Part shown: in pieces, positions 51,156 to 61,157 of the stretch | Layout: every line of letters begins with the position of its first letter | Position numbering within the stretch: position 1 is the first letter of the stretch | Assembly: GCA_904395335.1 (NCBI GenBank) | Contig: CAJFNR010000012.1 | Span: 1-64,000, forward strand | Reading direction: 5' to 3' | DNA length: 64,000 bases | DNA from: Candidatus Avimonas narfae | GTDB lineage: Bacteria; Bacillota; Clostridia; Oscillospirales; Acutalibacteraceae | Translations under genes and position numbers: made by a program | Notes under the pieces: model-generated | What the model was told of the DNA's origin: nothing | Database searches by the model: none | The model's input: only the letters and a program-made list of their open reading frames with translations

Positions 51156-53432
51156 TCACTTCTTATCGCGGGAGATCCAGCGCTCCTCAAATTCCGGAAG
51201 CGGCAGGGGCTTCGAAAAGATATACCCCTGCACCAACCGGCAGCCAACCGTTTTGAGAAACGCCAGCTGCTCCGGCGTTTCGATGCCCTCGGCCACGATA
51301 TCGGCTCCCAGCTTCTCCGCCAGCTCCACTATGCTCCTGACCACCACCTGTGTCTTTTCCCTCGACACATCCAGGAAAAACCGGCGGTCCAGCTTGACGG
51401 CATCCACATCAAATTCCATCAGCAGCCCCAGCGAAGAGTATCCCGCCCCAAAATCATCCAGGGAGCAGCGGAACCCCAGCCGGTGCATCTTGCGGATCTG
51501 ATGCTTGACATTTTCGATTCTCTGGTCGTCAAAAAAGATGGATTCGGTCAACTCCAGCTCCAGCAGGCCAGCGGGAATTTCATACCGGTCCGCGATGTCC
51601 TTAAATTTCAGGAGCACCTCCGGATCATCAAAATGCTGACGGGAAAGGTTGACGGAAACCGGGAAAAGCCGCATGCCGTTGCGCGCCCACCGATGTATGG
51701 CCCGACAGACCTCCTCAAACACATAAAAATCGAGACGGCATATTTTCCCATTCTTTTCAAACAGGGGAATGAAGTCGGAAGGATAGATCATTCCCCGCCG
51801 GGGATGGTTCCATCGAACCAAAGCCTCCACCCCGCCCAGGCTTCCGTTTTCCACCCACACCTTGGGCTGCAGGTAAACCTGAAAATCGCCGTTTTCCAGA
51901 GAACCTTCAAACAACGCATTGAGATCGCGTTCCTTCTGCAGCCGCTGGGTAAAAGCGGCATCGTAAAACACGCACTCGCCATCCTGGTCAGCCGTTCGAT
52001 TGCGGCAGGCGGTCTTGGCCCGGTCCTGGATCACCGTGACCTCCAGTGCAGGATCGTCCACAATGTAAGCCCCTGGCTGAAGGATGAGATAATAGGGGGT
52101 GCTCAGCGTCCGGTTAAACGCATTGACGGTTTCGCTCAGCGCCTTGAGCCGGGATCGGATGGTTTCCGGATCTTTCTCTTTCAGGCAAAGGAAAAACAGG
52201 TCGGCGTCCGCACGGGCTGCCGCTTCCTCCGGCCCCACAGCCTTGTTCAGGCAATTCATGATATACGTGAGGGTCCTGTCCCCCTCCTCGCTGCCGAAAT
52301 TCTCATTGATTAACTTAAAATCCTTGACATTCAGCAACACCACGGTAAAAGTACCGGGTGGTGCCGCGGCAAGAAGCTGCCGGCACCTGAGTTGAAACGC
52401 GGCGTTGTTGCCTCCTCCCGTCAACGGATCCACAAATGCCACCCGCTCCATTTGGCGGAAATGGTTTCGATAAATTTGAAAAAATGCCGCAAAAATAGCC
52501 GCAAAAAGCACGATAACAGCCACCACAATACACACCGTCTGGGTGATAAAGCCCTCCACCTCTGCCGAAATGACATCGCTGGGAACCAGAGTCAGCAGCA
52601 CCCAATCATATGTGCGCAGCGGGTGATAGGAAAGCACCAAATCGCTTCCATCCACCGCGGTAAAGGAAAAAATCCCGTTCTCCTGCCGCTTCATGTTCTC
52701 CTGCATCTGCCGGATGTCCTGAACGTCCGAACTCTCGCCTTCGCGGAAAATGTCGTCCAACTCCATAAACGGCCGGACGTCTGTGGGAGATATCAGTACG
52801 TTTCCGTTGGTATCGACAATGCAGCTCAGGCCTTGCCCATAAAAGCTCTCAGGCTGAATCAGCCGCTGCATATTCTCCTCATCACGCAGGCCCACCAGGA
52901 CCCCCACCACGGAATCTTCACGGATAAGGGGGATGGAATACAGAATCCCCCGCCCCTCTACAAAGGAAACGCCGTTTTCCCCCTGAAAGGAGGCCGTGAT
53001 GCCGGGCAGCTCATGCCAATCGCCCTTGACTTCCTGTGAGCACAGCATATCTCCGTTCTCTTTTATCACAGCCAGGGCGGTAAAATCCAAAATCGCCGCT
53101 TTTCGTTCAAGGAAGGAGCAGACAGCTGTTTCCTGTCCCTGGTCCTCCTCGATGCGGATCACACTGTCTGCCAGCATCTCCAGATCCACCGTCACCTTGG
53201 TAAGGCGGTTGTCAAGGTCAGAGGCCAGCTGGAGTGCCACACCGTTGACATACATTTCCGTCCGATGGGTAATCGCCCGTTGCAGGCTGAGCGTGTTCCA
53301 GATCAGGAGGACACATACAGCGACAATAACGGCGGCCAGAAGGATCAGCGACTTTTTCGAACGAAATAGGCGCCAAAGGGTATCGGACTTTTCCCGGGGG
53401 AAATCGCGGCCCTCTTGTTTTCTCATCCTCAT
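51156..53432 (-). CDS. Membrane GGDEF-EAL protein (c-di-GMP phosphodiesterase)
   Basis: A 758-residue sensor. One helix (about 30-50) is followed by an extracytoplasmic Cache-like region, a second helix (about 285-310), a GGDEF domain in which the signature has decayed (reads ADADLF; no GGDEF), and an EAL domain that keeps catalytic motifs: GVEALVRW (EAL), ELTESIFF, LDDFGAGYSSL, KLDRRF and VAEGIETPEQ. It is therefore predicted to hydrolyse c-di-GMP and not make it. ATG 53432 or ATG 53426 may be the start. It is convergent with the symporter and separated by a terminator. Confidence 0.9.
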   Translation of the reverse strand: MRMRKQEGRDFPREKSDTLWRLFRSKKSLILLAAVIVAVCVLLIWNTLSLQRAITHRTEMYVNGVALQLASDLDNRLTKVTVDLEMLADSVIRIEEDQGQETAVCSFLERKAAILDFTALAVIKENGDMLCSQEVKGDWHELPGITASFQGENGVSFVEGRGILYSIPLIREDSVVGVLVGLRDEENMQRLIQPESFYGQGLSCIVDTNGNVLISPTDVRPFMELDDIFREGESSDVQDIRQMQENMKRQENGIFSFTAVDGSDLVLSYHPLRTYDWVLLTLVPSDVISAEVEGFITQTVCIVVAVIVLFAAIFAAFFQIYRNHFRQMERVAFVDPLTGGGNNAAFQLRCRQLLAAAPPGTFTVVLLNVKDFKLINENFGSEEGDRTLTYIMNCLNKAVGPEEAAARADADLFFLCLKEKDPETIRSRLKALSETVNAFNRTLSTPYYLILQPGAYIVDDPALEVTVIQDRAKTACRNRTADQDGECVFYDAAFTQRLQKERDLNALFEGSLENGDFQVYLQPKVWVENGSLGGVEALVRWNHPRRGMIYPSDFIPLFEKNGKICRLDFYVFEEVCRAIHRWARNGMRLFPVSVNLSRQHFDDPEVLLKFKDIADRYEIPAGLLELELTESIFFDDQRIENVKHQIRKMHRLGFRCSLDDFGAGYSSLGLLMEFDVDAVKLDRRFFLDVSREKTQVVVRSIVELAEKLGADIVAEGIETPEQLAFLKTVGCRLVQGYIFSKPLPLPEFEERWISRDKK

Positions 53433-53557
53433 GTGCCTCTTTTCTCCGCCGTCTTTCTTTTTTCCTACTCTATTATTTTTATCATATCTTTTAATTTAAG
53501 TCCACTCCAATTCCGATTTTCGGACCTGAATTCCTTTTCCACTGAGTCTCAAAACGG

Positions 53558-53586
53558 TTGACAAGGCCCTTGGCAGGCGTTATGAT
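53558..53586 (+). promoter_or_regulatory. Strong promoter of cysK
   Basis: A perfect TTGACA (53558-53563), a 17-base spacer and TATGAT (53581-53586). No T-box or SAM aptamer was seen in the short leader. Confidence 0.75.
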
Positions 53587-53644
53587 AGCGCCGGATGCGG
53601 TTGCCGCCAAGGCTTAAAGCATGAAACATAAGGAGCGAATAAAG

Positions 53645-54574
53645 ATGAAAGCGTATGACCGGATAACGGACCTGATCGGCGGAACCCCTTTGCTGAGACT
53701 GAATAGATACATGGCCGAAAAAAAGCTGGAAGCGGCGATTTATGGGAAATTGGAGTACCTCAATCCCGCTGGAAGCGTAAAAGACCGGGTCGCCAAAGCG
53801 ATGATTGACGATGCGGAAGCCAAGGGAATGCTCGGGCCGGATTCCGTCATTATTGAACCCACCAGCGGCAATACCGGCATCGGCCTGGCCGCCGTGGCGG
53901 CTTCCCGTGGTTACCGTGTCATCCTGACCATGCCGGAGACGATGAGCGTTGAGCGCCGCAGCCTGCTGAAGGCCTACGGAGCGGAGCTGGTGCTCACCGA
54001 AGGAGCTGCAGGCATGCAGGGCGCCATCACCAAAGCACAGGAACTGGCGGCCCAAACACCGCACAGCTTTGTTCCCGGCCAATTCACCAATGCCGCCAAC
54101 CCGGCGGCTCACCGCGCCTCCACAGGGCCGGAAATCTGGGAGGATACCGACGGGAAAGTGGACATCTTTGTGGCAGGCGTCGGCACCGGAGGCACCCTTT
54201 CCGGTGTCGGCGAATATCTCAAGGAGCGGAATCCCCACGTCACCGTTGTCGCCGTCGAACCCGCAGGTTCCCCGGTGCTTTCCAGGGGAACCGCCGGGCC
54301 GCACGGCCTCCAGGGCATCGGCGCCGGGTTTGTTCCGGATACATTGAACACAGAAATTTTCGACGAGATTATTGCCGTAGAGGACGAAGAAGCCTACGAA
54401 GCCAGCCGCCTGTTGGCGAGGAAAGAAGGCCTGCTGGTGGGCATCTCCTCCGGCGCTGCCGTGTTTGCCGCCGAACAACTGGCACGGCGGCCTGAAAACA
54501 AGGGGAAAAGGATTGTGGCACTTCTGCCGGATGCCGGGGAACGCTATCTTTCCACCCCCCTGTTTGCGGACTGA
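53645..54574 (+). CDS. cysK: Cysteine synthase (O-acetylserine sulfhydrylase)
   Basis: A PLP enzyme making cysteine from O-acetylserine and sulfide. It is 309 residues. The PLP lysine is in [11 protein letters not shown], the substrate loop is [12 protein letters not shown], and the phosphate-binding loop is [12 protein letters not shown], with ISSGAA near the C-terminus. The start is ATG 53645 after AAGGAGCG; the frame extends upstream to 53621. It is monocistronic and ends at a hairpin (54680-54713). Confidence 0.96.
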   Translation: MKAYDRITDLIGGTPLLRLNRYMAEKKLEAAIYGKLEYLNPAGSVKDRVAKAMIDDAEAKGMLGPDSVIIEPTSGNTGIGLAAVAASRGYRVILTMPETMSVERRSLLKAYGAELVLTEGAAGMQGAITKAQELAAQTPHSFVPGQFTNAANPAAHRASTGPEIWEDTDGKVDIFVAGVGTGGTLSGVGEYLKERNPHVTVVAVEPAGSPVLSRGTAGPHGLQGIGAGFVPDTLNTEIFDEIIAVEDEEAYEASRLLARKEGLLVGISSGAAVFAAEQLARRPENKGKRIVALLPDAGERYLSTPLFAD

Positions 54575-54679
54575 ACAGCAACTTTTTCGCTACTACGGTC
54601 CTCTGACCCGCCCTTGCGGAGACCTGTCACGATACAGGAATCGGAGGGAATCCGGCATAGTCAAATACCCGCTCTATAA

Positions 54680-54713
54680 GGGAAAGCCCCGTCCTTCCGG
54701 ACGGGGCTTTCCC
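54680..54713. terminator. Hairpin between cysK and the wall-anchored phosphoesterase
   Basis: A 15-bp perfect stem, GGGAAAGCCCCGTCC (54680-54694) with GGACGGGGCTTTCCC (54699-54713), and a 4-base loop. It has no long T run, but it lies between convergent genes. Confidence 0.75.
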
Positions 54714-54729
54714 TATATGACCTTTTCCG

Positions 54730-57561
54730 TCAGTGGACACGCTTTTTCAATCGGAGAGCCAGAACCAAACCTCCGGCGGAAAGGATTAAGAGAAGGAGGG
54801 GATACACGGCGACGCCTTCGCCTGTCTGGGGGATTTCGGTAGGCGTATCCGTGCTGCCGTCTTCTAAGTTTCCGGTGCCGCTGTTGTCCGGGATCTGAGG
54901 ACGGCTGTCATCCGGGGCATCTGTGCCGCCGTTGGCTTTTTCCTCCAACGCACTGAGGGCATCGGTTAGGGCTTTCGCAGCTGCGTCTATTTCCTCTTGG
55001 GTCGCGGTTTCAGGCAGCGCCATAGCGGCGGTCAGGGCATTGGTCACCGCTTGAGCGGTCTCGGCCGTGTACCGGCTAAGGTCGAGCTGTTGGGCTTGGG
55101 CAATCGCTGTTTCAAGGGCGGCACGGTCGATGGTCACAATTTCCTTCAAGCCGGAAATTGCCTTCCGGATAGCATCCGCCGCGTTATCCATTTCCCCCTG
55201 GGTCGCCGTCAACGGCAGAGCTTGAGCCGCCGTCAGGGCATCGGTCACCGCTTGAGCGGTCTCGGCCGTATACGGGGTGAGATCCAGTGCCTCCGCCTCC
55301 GCAATCGCCGCATCCAGCGCGGTGCGGTCGGTCAGCAGCTTCCACTGGCAGGCAATGGTTGTGTGGTTGTCTTCGGGATAATTGCTGTCTGTACCCATGG
55401 AGGTAACGAGCCCCAGCAGCCAGCCGCTGAGCTGTCCGCGCATCTCTTCGGTCAGCAAGCCTTCCTCTGCCGGAGTTCCTTCCTCCGGGTCCGCCGGCGT
55501 ACCGTTGATCAATTCATCAAGGAGAGCATGGATGTCGATGGAATACAATCTTCCGGCAAATGAGTCGTTAAAGTCATCGAGAAAGCTACCCAAGCTGTAA
55601 TCCAGGCTGGGAACGGTAAAGACCTTTGTATCATCGGCATCGGTGGGCCAATCTGCACCCAAAGGTCCAAAAATAAGGGCGAGGGTTGTCTGTGTGTTCC
55701 CATGCTGATTATAGGGCCTCAAAAGCGGTGTGCGGTTGTCGGCGGCAACGAAGTCTTTTGCCCCTTCATTGTTGTTCCAACCGGTAATGCCCAGTGTTTC
55801 CGAAACGGAAAGATGGTCCAGGATTTGGTTGAGAAGATCGGAAAGGTTCTTAACCAGAACGTCAATAACGTTGTCCACCAATTCACCGTTTTGGATTTTT
55901 TGCGCGGTCGCTTTCACCCATTCCGGCTGTACTGTGCTGTCCTCGCCGCCCAAATGGCTCTGGTAAATGTAATTGGCATAATCCAGCAGGTTTTTGGGTG
56001 TTTCACCGTCTGGAACAACAGGGATTGCCGTAAGGCTTTCCGTCAGCGCGGTCACGGTCTGATCCAATTCCGCTGGATCGCGAATTTCCTCGTCCAGCTT
56101 GTCAAGCAGCACGTTAAGCGTCTGCAGCAACCCAGCGGTGGGAATCAACAGCTGCAGTTCAAAAGAAGAACCGGTAGTATCAATCACCATACCGCTCTGG
56201 CTGTAATCGTAGTATACGGCTCCGTTTTCCTCTTTAGAAGGCAGAAGTTTGGGAAGCCCTACCGAGATCAGCTCGTCAAAGTTTCGGAACTGCACGCTTT
56301 CTCCCATCAGGCTGTTGACAAGAGCCACCAGCACCGGGCGGATTCCGCCGGCTTGCGCAATCTGCGCATAATAGTCATGCAGGAAGCCGTTGACGGTGGT
56401 GGTCAGCATGTCATTGCTGAAACCGTGCGCCTTGCCGTATTCGGTGATATCCTCCACTGTCTGTTCCTCGCCGGTAACCGGATTGGTAAAGGTAACCGGG
56501 CCGACGCCGGTGTAAGTCCGGATATCCATGCTCTCCTTCACCTTCCCGTTCTCGATGGTACGGGTAAAGGTTACGCAGCGGGCCGGTGACGGATAGGTCA
56601 CCACCGAGCCGGTCTCGATATCGTAGAGGGTATTGCCCGCCTCAGTGGTCACCGTGGCAATGTCGTTGGCATGCATGTGACCGGTAAAAATGTAGGACAT
56701 GCCAGCGTCGGCGTACACGGCGGCCAACCGCTCATAGTCGTTGACCAGGTACATGGGCAGCAGATCGGGTTCCATACTGAAGTGGGGAACCATCCCATGG
56801 TGCTGCAGGCCGATGACGGTGTCGCCCCTCTGCCTGGCGGCTTGGATCTGTTCCACCACCCAGGCCTCCAGCTCCGGGCCGACGTTGCCGCTGGTTTCGT
56901 GCTCGTCTATGCCGGAATCGGTATTGTCCGCACTGTACCGGGCGGAGTCAATGGAGAGGATGGTGAAACCGTCCTTGGGCCGGGCCGCATAGGATAGGCT
57001 GCCGCCCTGTTTCCCTTCGGCGGGTACAAAGGAGGCGATGACGCTGTCGTCATTATAGACAAGATCCGCGTATATACGTTTGTAGTCTTCTGGTGTGGTC
57101 CGGCCGGCGGGCACCGCTTCTCCGCTGTCGGTGTTAAAATTCATGGCGTTGGAATTGTTGAGGTCATGATTTCCAGGGGTGATGTAGACCTGAGCGCCTG
57201 TTTCCTCCTCAAACCTTTCCAGGATGCCGGCCAGGGCTTCATGCCCTTCCCTTTCGCCGTCCTTGGTCAAGTCGCCGGAAATGAGCAGCACATCCGGGTC
57301 GTCCTTTTTAACCGTGTCGAGCAGGGCGTTCAAAAACGCCTCGCTCTCCGCAAACATCTTGCGATCGCTGTTGAGATGCTCTGTAAAGTCCTCCGTGTCC
57401 TTGATCAGGGTGGGCGACAGATAGTGGGTGTCGGAGAGGGAAGCGATTTTCAGACTCTCCTCCTGCCTGACGGGCTGCGCCGCCGCGCTTGCCGATACGG
57501 TCTGCCCCATCAGCAGCGCTGCGGTCAACACCGCCGCCCCTTTTTGAAACCAGTGTTTCAC
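54730..57561 (-). CDS. Secreted wall-anchored metallophosphoesterase with FIVAR repeats
   Basis: A 943-residue exported protein. A signal peptide (AAVLTAALLMGQTVSASA) is followed by a calcineurin-like phosphoesterase domain (SDTHYLSP, ISGDLTKDGE, GNHDLNN, QHHGM, FTGHMHAND; about 40-310). A large uncharacterised middle region and two FIVAR modules (about 735-860, 67-residue units) follow. It ends IPQTGE plus a hydrophobic helix and RLKKRVH, an LPXTG-type sorting signal. FIVAR modules are usually sugar- or wall-binding. The start is GTG 57561 after AAGGAGG. It is the third large wall-type hydrolase in the window. Confidence 0.88.
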   Translation of the reverse strand: MKHWFQKGAAVLTAALLMGQTVSASAAAQPVRQEESLKIASLSDTHYLSPTLIKDTEDFTEHLNSDRKMFAESEAFLNALLDTVKKDDPDVLLISGDLTKDGEREGHEALAGILERFEEETGAQVYITPGNHDLNNSNAMNFNTDSGEAVPAGRTTPEDYKRIYADLVYNDDSVIASFVPAEGKQGGSLSYAARPKDGFTILSIDSARYSADNTDSGIDEHETSGNVGPELEAWVVEQIQAARQRGDTVIGLQHHGMVPHFSMEPDLLPMYLVNDYERLAAVYADAGMSYIFTGHMHANDIATVTTEAGNTLYDIETGSVVTYPSPARCVTFTRTIENGKVKESMDIRTYTGVGPVTFTNPVTGEEQTVEDITEYGKAHGFSNDMLTTTVNGFLHDYYAQIAQAGGIRPVLVALVNSLMGESVQFRNFDELISVGLPKLLPSKEENGAVYYDYSQSGMVIDTTGSSFELQLLIPTAGLLQTLNVLLDKLDEEIRDPAELDQTVTALTESLTAIPVVPDGETPKNLLDYANYIYQSHLGGEDSTVQPEWVKATAQKIQNGELVDNVIDVLVKNLSDLLNQILDHLSVSETLGITGWNNNEGAKDFVAADNRTPLLRPYNQHGNTQTTLALIFGPLGADWPTDADDTKVFTVPSLDYSLGSFLDDFNDSFAGRLYSIDIHALLDELINGTPADPEEGTPAEEGLLTEEMRGQLSGWLLGLVTSMGTDSNYPEDNHTTIACQWKLLTDRTALDAAIAEAEALDLTPYTAETAQAVTDALTAAQALPLTATQGEMDNAADAIRKAISGLKEIVTIDRAALETAIAQAQQLDLSRYTAETAQAVTNALTAAMALPETATQEEIDAAAKALTDALSALEEKANGGTDAPDDSRPQIPDNSGTGNLEDGSTDTPTEIPQTGEGVAVYPLLLLILSAGGLVLALRLKKRVH
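55031..55273 (-). repeat. Direct DNA repeats within the FIVAR modules
   Basis: A 42-base block (55031-55072 and 55232-55273) is duplicated 201 bases apart, exactly 67 codons, with about two mismatches by eye. It indicates recent in-frame duplication of the FIVAR unit. Confidence 0.75.
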
Positions 57562-57840
57562 GTAAGTTCCTCCTTACTTTTTACTTCCCCATCATTTTAG
57601 CCGGGCGCGGCCCGGGCTCCCACCTTACTTCTGTTACGGCCGGGTAAAGATCCGGTAAACAAGGGGGAGTTTAAAACGTCCGGAGAAACGTTTTCGGAGG
57701 CACAGTGAATTTCCTGTCTGTGCTCATGGAATGTGCGGACACGGTATGGCGGCATGGAGCCGGCCGCCCTCTCCCAGGGGCACGCCCATTCCTGAAGCGG
57801 AAGGACTGTGACAGCCCCGCAGCGAAAACGGGATACGGAT

Positions 57841-57884
57841 AAAAAACGGACCGTACGGCAGATTTCCCTTCCGTCCGGTCCGTT
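57841..57884 (-). terminator. Terminator of the membrane/two-component operon
   Basis: A stem AAACGGACCG (57844-57853) with CGGTCCGTTT (57875-57884). The A6 run at 57841-57846 gives U6 on the minus strand. It is 4 bases beyond the 57888 stop. Confidence 0.85.
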
Positions 57885-57887
57885 TCT

Positions 57888-58265
57888 TTATTTTACTTCC
57901 GACAGCTCTTCGGTCAGCTTCAAAATTTGCGGCGCCAACCTTTCCCGTTCTTTTTTCGTCACGCGGGTATACAGCGGATAGGCAGCCGCCACAGCGGCAA
58001 TTCCGATAAGCCCGATCACCACACCGGGAATAAAGAATTTCATCCAAACCATTGTACAGCACATGCCCACCCCTAAAAGCAGGCATCCTATAACACCTAC
58101 AAGGACGGAAAGAACCGTCCCCTTTCTTGTGGTGTCCCGGTCCAGCCTCCTCAGCTGTTCCATTTTGTCCTCTTCCCTGGGCAGATATTTCTTCCGGATA
58201 TTCCGGATTTCTTCCTGCTGTTTGGCCGAATAAGTATAGGTGAAGGTGTCTTTTTCCTTTTCCAT
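57888..58265 (-). CDS. Two-helix membrane protein, 125 residues (GMC-type)
   Basis: A charged N-terminal half (LPREEDKMEQLRRLDRDTTRK) is followed by two membrane helices (SVLVGVIGCLLLGVGMCCTM and IPGVVIGLIGIAAVAAA) and a charged C-terminal end (KKERERLAPQ). The segment GVGMCCTMVW with following IPGVVIGLIGI closely matches the protein at 61534 (GVGMCMTMVWNMMIPGIVVG), so they are paralogues. The function is unknown. The start is ATG 58265 after AAAGGA. It is the last gene of the operon with the two-component system. Confidence 0.8.
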   Translation of the reverse strand: MEKEKDTFTYTYSAKQQEEIRNIRKKYLPREEDKMEQLRRLDRDTTRKGTVLSVLVGVIGCLLLGVGMCCTMVWMKFFIPGVVIGLIGIAAVAAAYPLYTRVTKKERERLAPQILKLTEELSEVK

Positions 58266-58330
58266 GACCCATTTTCCTTTCTAATTGACTGGATAGCTGG
58301 AGATAAGGTGGCTGTATTCCAAGGAGGTAT

Positions 58331-59242
58331 TTATGTTCCCGCGCCGTCATCCCCCAGCCTCTTCAGCTGCTTGGTGGATCGGACGATCATATAGATCGCC
58401 ATTGCCAGCACGATGACGCAGACGGCTCCGCCCGCTGCGGCAACCATTATGCGGCGGAACTCCGGTTCGTCGCTCCCAAACTGAGCGAGCATGGCGGTTT
58501 CCAGCGAAAGCATGGAAACCAGCGCAGCCGTCAGATTGACGACCTTGGTCGCCGACATCACAGGGCTGCCGTGCTTCCGGTATTTGATTACGTTGACAAT
58601 CGCTGAAATGGTGATATAAAACGTATACAGCGCCATCCCATAAATCAAAAGCCCCGGATAGGAAAACCCTCTGTTCTGTGTCACCATATAGACGACAATG
58701 CCTGCCAGCGCCTGGTTCATCAACAGCAGGATAATGCCGCAGGCGCGATAGCGCTGAAACTCGGACGCGATATTTTTGCCCACCGGCCTGCGGTGGATGT
58801 ATCGTACAAGCACGGCGCGCATAGCCGACAACAGGACATAGTAAAACGCAAGGGCGACAAACCACGCGGACCGGTACCGGATGCCGGAAAACAGGTTCAG
58901 CGCCACATACAAAAGGTTGACAAACAGGCCGCCGTGCAGTGTGATTTCCGAACGGAAGATGGCATCCCCCAGCAGACGGCCACCCAGCGGGGTACTGCGG
59001 AGCTTTTTGATCAGGGGCAGCCCGTCCCATCCGTTGCGCGCCGCCTCCACGACGCCGGTTATCCCCGTTATCGTGATAATCATAGCGTATGCCGAGAGAA
59101 GATACGCCAAATACGAGAGCAGGGAACGGTCCCCTATACTCAGAAGGATGAACACCAAAAGGAAAGAAGGCACGGCAATCAGCACCGTCGGCAACGGCGG
59201 AAGAAAGAACAGCTTTTTTAAAACCGATTTAAGACGTCCCAT
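58331..59242 (-). CDS. Polytopic membrane protein, 303 residues
   Basis: About 7-8 hydrophobic segments and no recognised family. The N-terminus is basic (GRLKSVLKKLFFLPPLP). A conserved-looking loop is present at YIHRRPVGKNIASEFQRYR. It is placed immediately after the histidine kinase gene, overlapping it by 14 bases, which suggests it works with the sensor, perhaps as an effector or co-sensor. The start is ATG 59242. Next downstream is the 125-residue membrane protein. Confidence 0.82.
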   Translation of the reverse strand: MGRLKSVLKKLFFLPPLPTVLIAVPSFLLVFILLSIGDRSLLSYLAYLLSAYAMIITITGITGVVEAARNGWDGLPLIKKLRSTPLGGRLLGDAIFRSEITLHGGLFVNLLYVALNLFSGIRYRSAWFVALAFYYVLLSAMRAVLVRYIHRRPVGKNIASEFQRYRACGIILLLMNQALAGIVVYMVTQNRGFSYPGLLIYGMALYTFYITISAIVNVIKYRKHGSPVMSATKVVNLTAALVSMLSLETAMLAQFGSDEPEFRRIMVAAAGGAVCVIVLAMAIYMIVRSTKQLKRLGDDGAGT

Positions 59243-60332
59243 CCGGTTCCCTCCTGAGCTTTACCGTAAAGGTGCTTCCTTTTCCCACCTCGCTGCTGAC
59301 GGAGATGTCCCCGCCGACAATATCCATTACGCGCTTTACCAGGGCGAGTCCCAGACCGTTCCCCTGCACGGCGTGGGAAGTATCCCCCTGATAAAACTTC
59401 TCAAAAATGTGTTTTCCCACCTCCGATGGGATGCCGCAGCCGGTATCCGTTACCTGGACAACGGCTGAATCCCCCTCCGATTTCAGGGACAGGAAGATCC
59501 TGCCGTGGGGTTCTGTAAACTTGACGGCGTTGGAAAACAGGTTGTTCCAGACCAGGGAGAGCAGTTCCGCGTCGGTATTCACCATGACTTCCTCTTCCAC
59601 ATCCGTTTCGATTGCCAGATGCTTTTCTTCCCATGCGCTTTCAAAAGAAAGCAGGCATTCGCAAAGCTGTTCCCCCAAATTGTAGGTTACCGTTGCCGGA
59701 TAAATCCGCTGGTTTTCCAGCTTATTGAGCTTCAAAATGTTGGTAATCAGGCTGGCCAGCCGCCGGGAGGCATCCGTAATGGCCTTGGCGTACTCCCGCC
59801 GCTTTTCCTCCGGCAGATCCGGCTGCCCGAGCATGGTGCCATAGTTCTGAATCACCGCCAAGGGGGTTTTCAGCTCATGGGACACATTGGCAATAAAGTC
59901 TGTCCGCAGGGTCTCCGTGCCGGACAATTCCTCCGCCATCCTGTTAAAGCAATCCGCAATCGCGCCAAATCCATCGTCAGGATCTATACGGCGTAAAGAC
60001 GGAATCCTGACGGAAAAGTCACCTTTCATCATCTGCTCCGCCGCTTCCACAATCTTTCGCACCGGGTGCTCCACCATAAACTTGCGCCGGATCCCGTCGA
60101 TGACCGTGCACATAAGGCTAAGCAAAACCACATTCAAAAAGGTTACCTTGGCGGCCTGTTCAATATGTTCCTGAGTAAGCTGCAGCCCTGCCGACTTCGT
60201 CATCATATTGAGGAACAATGTCATACAGCACGTGATGACAAACGCCATCAGAAGGAAAAAGAGAACATACCGCCGGAGAGCAAACAGCCACCGAACGCCC
60301 CTTCCCGTATTCTCTTTCTTCCTCATTTCCAT
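59229..60332 (-). CDS. Sensor histidine kinase
   Basis: A membrane sensor kinase of 367 residues with two N-terminal helices (about 19-43 and 68-85) and a short extracytoplasmic loop, then HAMP (RKIVEAAEQMMKGDFSVRI). The H-box is FIANVSHELKTPLAV, the N-box is NNLFSNAVKFT, and the G boxes are DTGCGIP and GNGLGLALVKRV. The very small external loop suggests sensing within the membrane or through a partner membrane protein. It overlaps the response regulator by 10 bases and the next membrane protein by 14. Confidence 0.93.
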   Translation of the reverse strand: MEMRKKENTGRGVRWLFALRRYVLFFLLMAFVITCCMTLFLNMMTKSAGLQLTQEHIEQAAKVTFLNVVLLSLMCTVIDGIRRKFMVEHPVRKIVEAAEQMMKGDFSVRIPSLRRIDPDDGFGAIADCFNRMAEELSGTETLRTDFIANVSHELKTPLAVIQNYGTMLGQPDLPEEKRREYAKAITDASRRLASLITNILKLNKLENQRIYPATVTYNLGEQLCECLLSFESAWEEKHLAIETDVEEEVMVNTDAELLSLVWNNLFSNAVKFTEPHGRIFLSLKSEGDSAVVQVTDTGCGIPSEVGKHIFEKFYQGDTSHAVQGNGLGLALVKRVMDIVGGDISVSSEVGKGSTFTVKLRREPDGTS

Positions 60333-60997
60333 ACCGCCTTATAGCCCAGTCCATGGACCGTCACAATCTCAAAATCCTCGCAGTCCGAAAACTTGTCCCG
60401 CAGCTTGGCCATATACACATCCACTGTCCTGGGGCCGGAGGAAGAGGCGCTGTCCCAGAATTCATCCATGAGCTGGGAACGGGTAAAGGTCTTTTTCGGA
60501 TAGGACAGCAGCTTATAAATCAGATTGAACTCCCTCACCGTCAGGGGAATTTCTGCCCCATTCAGATAGGCGGTGTGCTCCTCTGCATCCAGGGTCAGGC
60601 TCCCCACCGTCAGCTTTTTGCTGGCGGCAATTTTGGCCCGGCGCAGCAGCGCCTCCATGCGCAAAAGCAGCTCCTCCAGATCAATGGGCTTGACCATGTA
60701 ATCGTCGATCCCCGCTTTGAATCCGCGCTGCTTGGAGGCAAAGTCATCCCGGGCTGTCATAAACAGAATGGGAATCTCCTGATTGGCCTCCCGCACGGTT
60801 TTGGCAAATTCGAACCCGTCTATTCCCGGCATCATGATGTCGGAAAGGATAAGGTCGAACAGCGTCCCGCCGTACATGGCGTCATAGGCCTCATTGGCGC
60901 TGAGGCACCCTACCGCTTCATAGCCGTTCTGTTTCAGAAAGGTGCACACGGTTTTGTTCAGTTCCCTGTCGTCTTCCACCACCAAAATGTGAAACAC
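60323..60997 (-). CDS. OmpR-family response regulator
   Basis: A two-component DNA-binding regulator of 224 residues. The receiver domain has acidic pocket VVEDDRE, phospho-acceptor Asp in LILSDIMMPG and the conserved Lys in MVKPIDLEEL. The C-terminal winged helix (TVREFNLIYKLLSYPKKTFTR) is OmpR/PhoB type. The start is GTG 60997, 8 bases after GGAGG; GTG 61006 overlaps the ribosome site. It is the first gene of the RR-kinase-membrane-membrane operon. Confidence 0.93.
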   Translation of the reverse strand: MFHILVVEDDRELNKTVCTFLKQNGYEAVGCLSANEAYDAMYGGTLFDLILSDIMMPGIDGFEFAKTVREANQEIPILFMTARDDFASKQRGFKAGIDDYMVKPIDLEELLLRMEALLRRAKIAASKKLTVGSLTLDAEEHTAYLNGAEIPLTVREFNLIYKLLSYPKKTFTRSQLMDEFWDSASSSGPRTVDVYMAKLRDKFSDCEDFEIVTVHGLGYKAVWK

Positions 60998-61157
60998 AAA
61001 TCCCACCTCCTCATGCTGATTGAATCAAGTATAGCATGGAGATGTTAACGTCTTGTTTGCATTTCTGTCTTTTCTATAAATTTCCGGACCCGAACGCTAG
61101 CGTTCAGGTCCAGAAAACGGTTGGGCGGTTTTAGGGACGGATACGGTCGTTTTCCTT

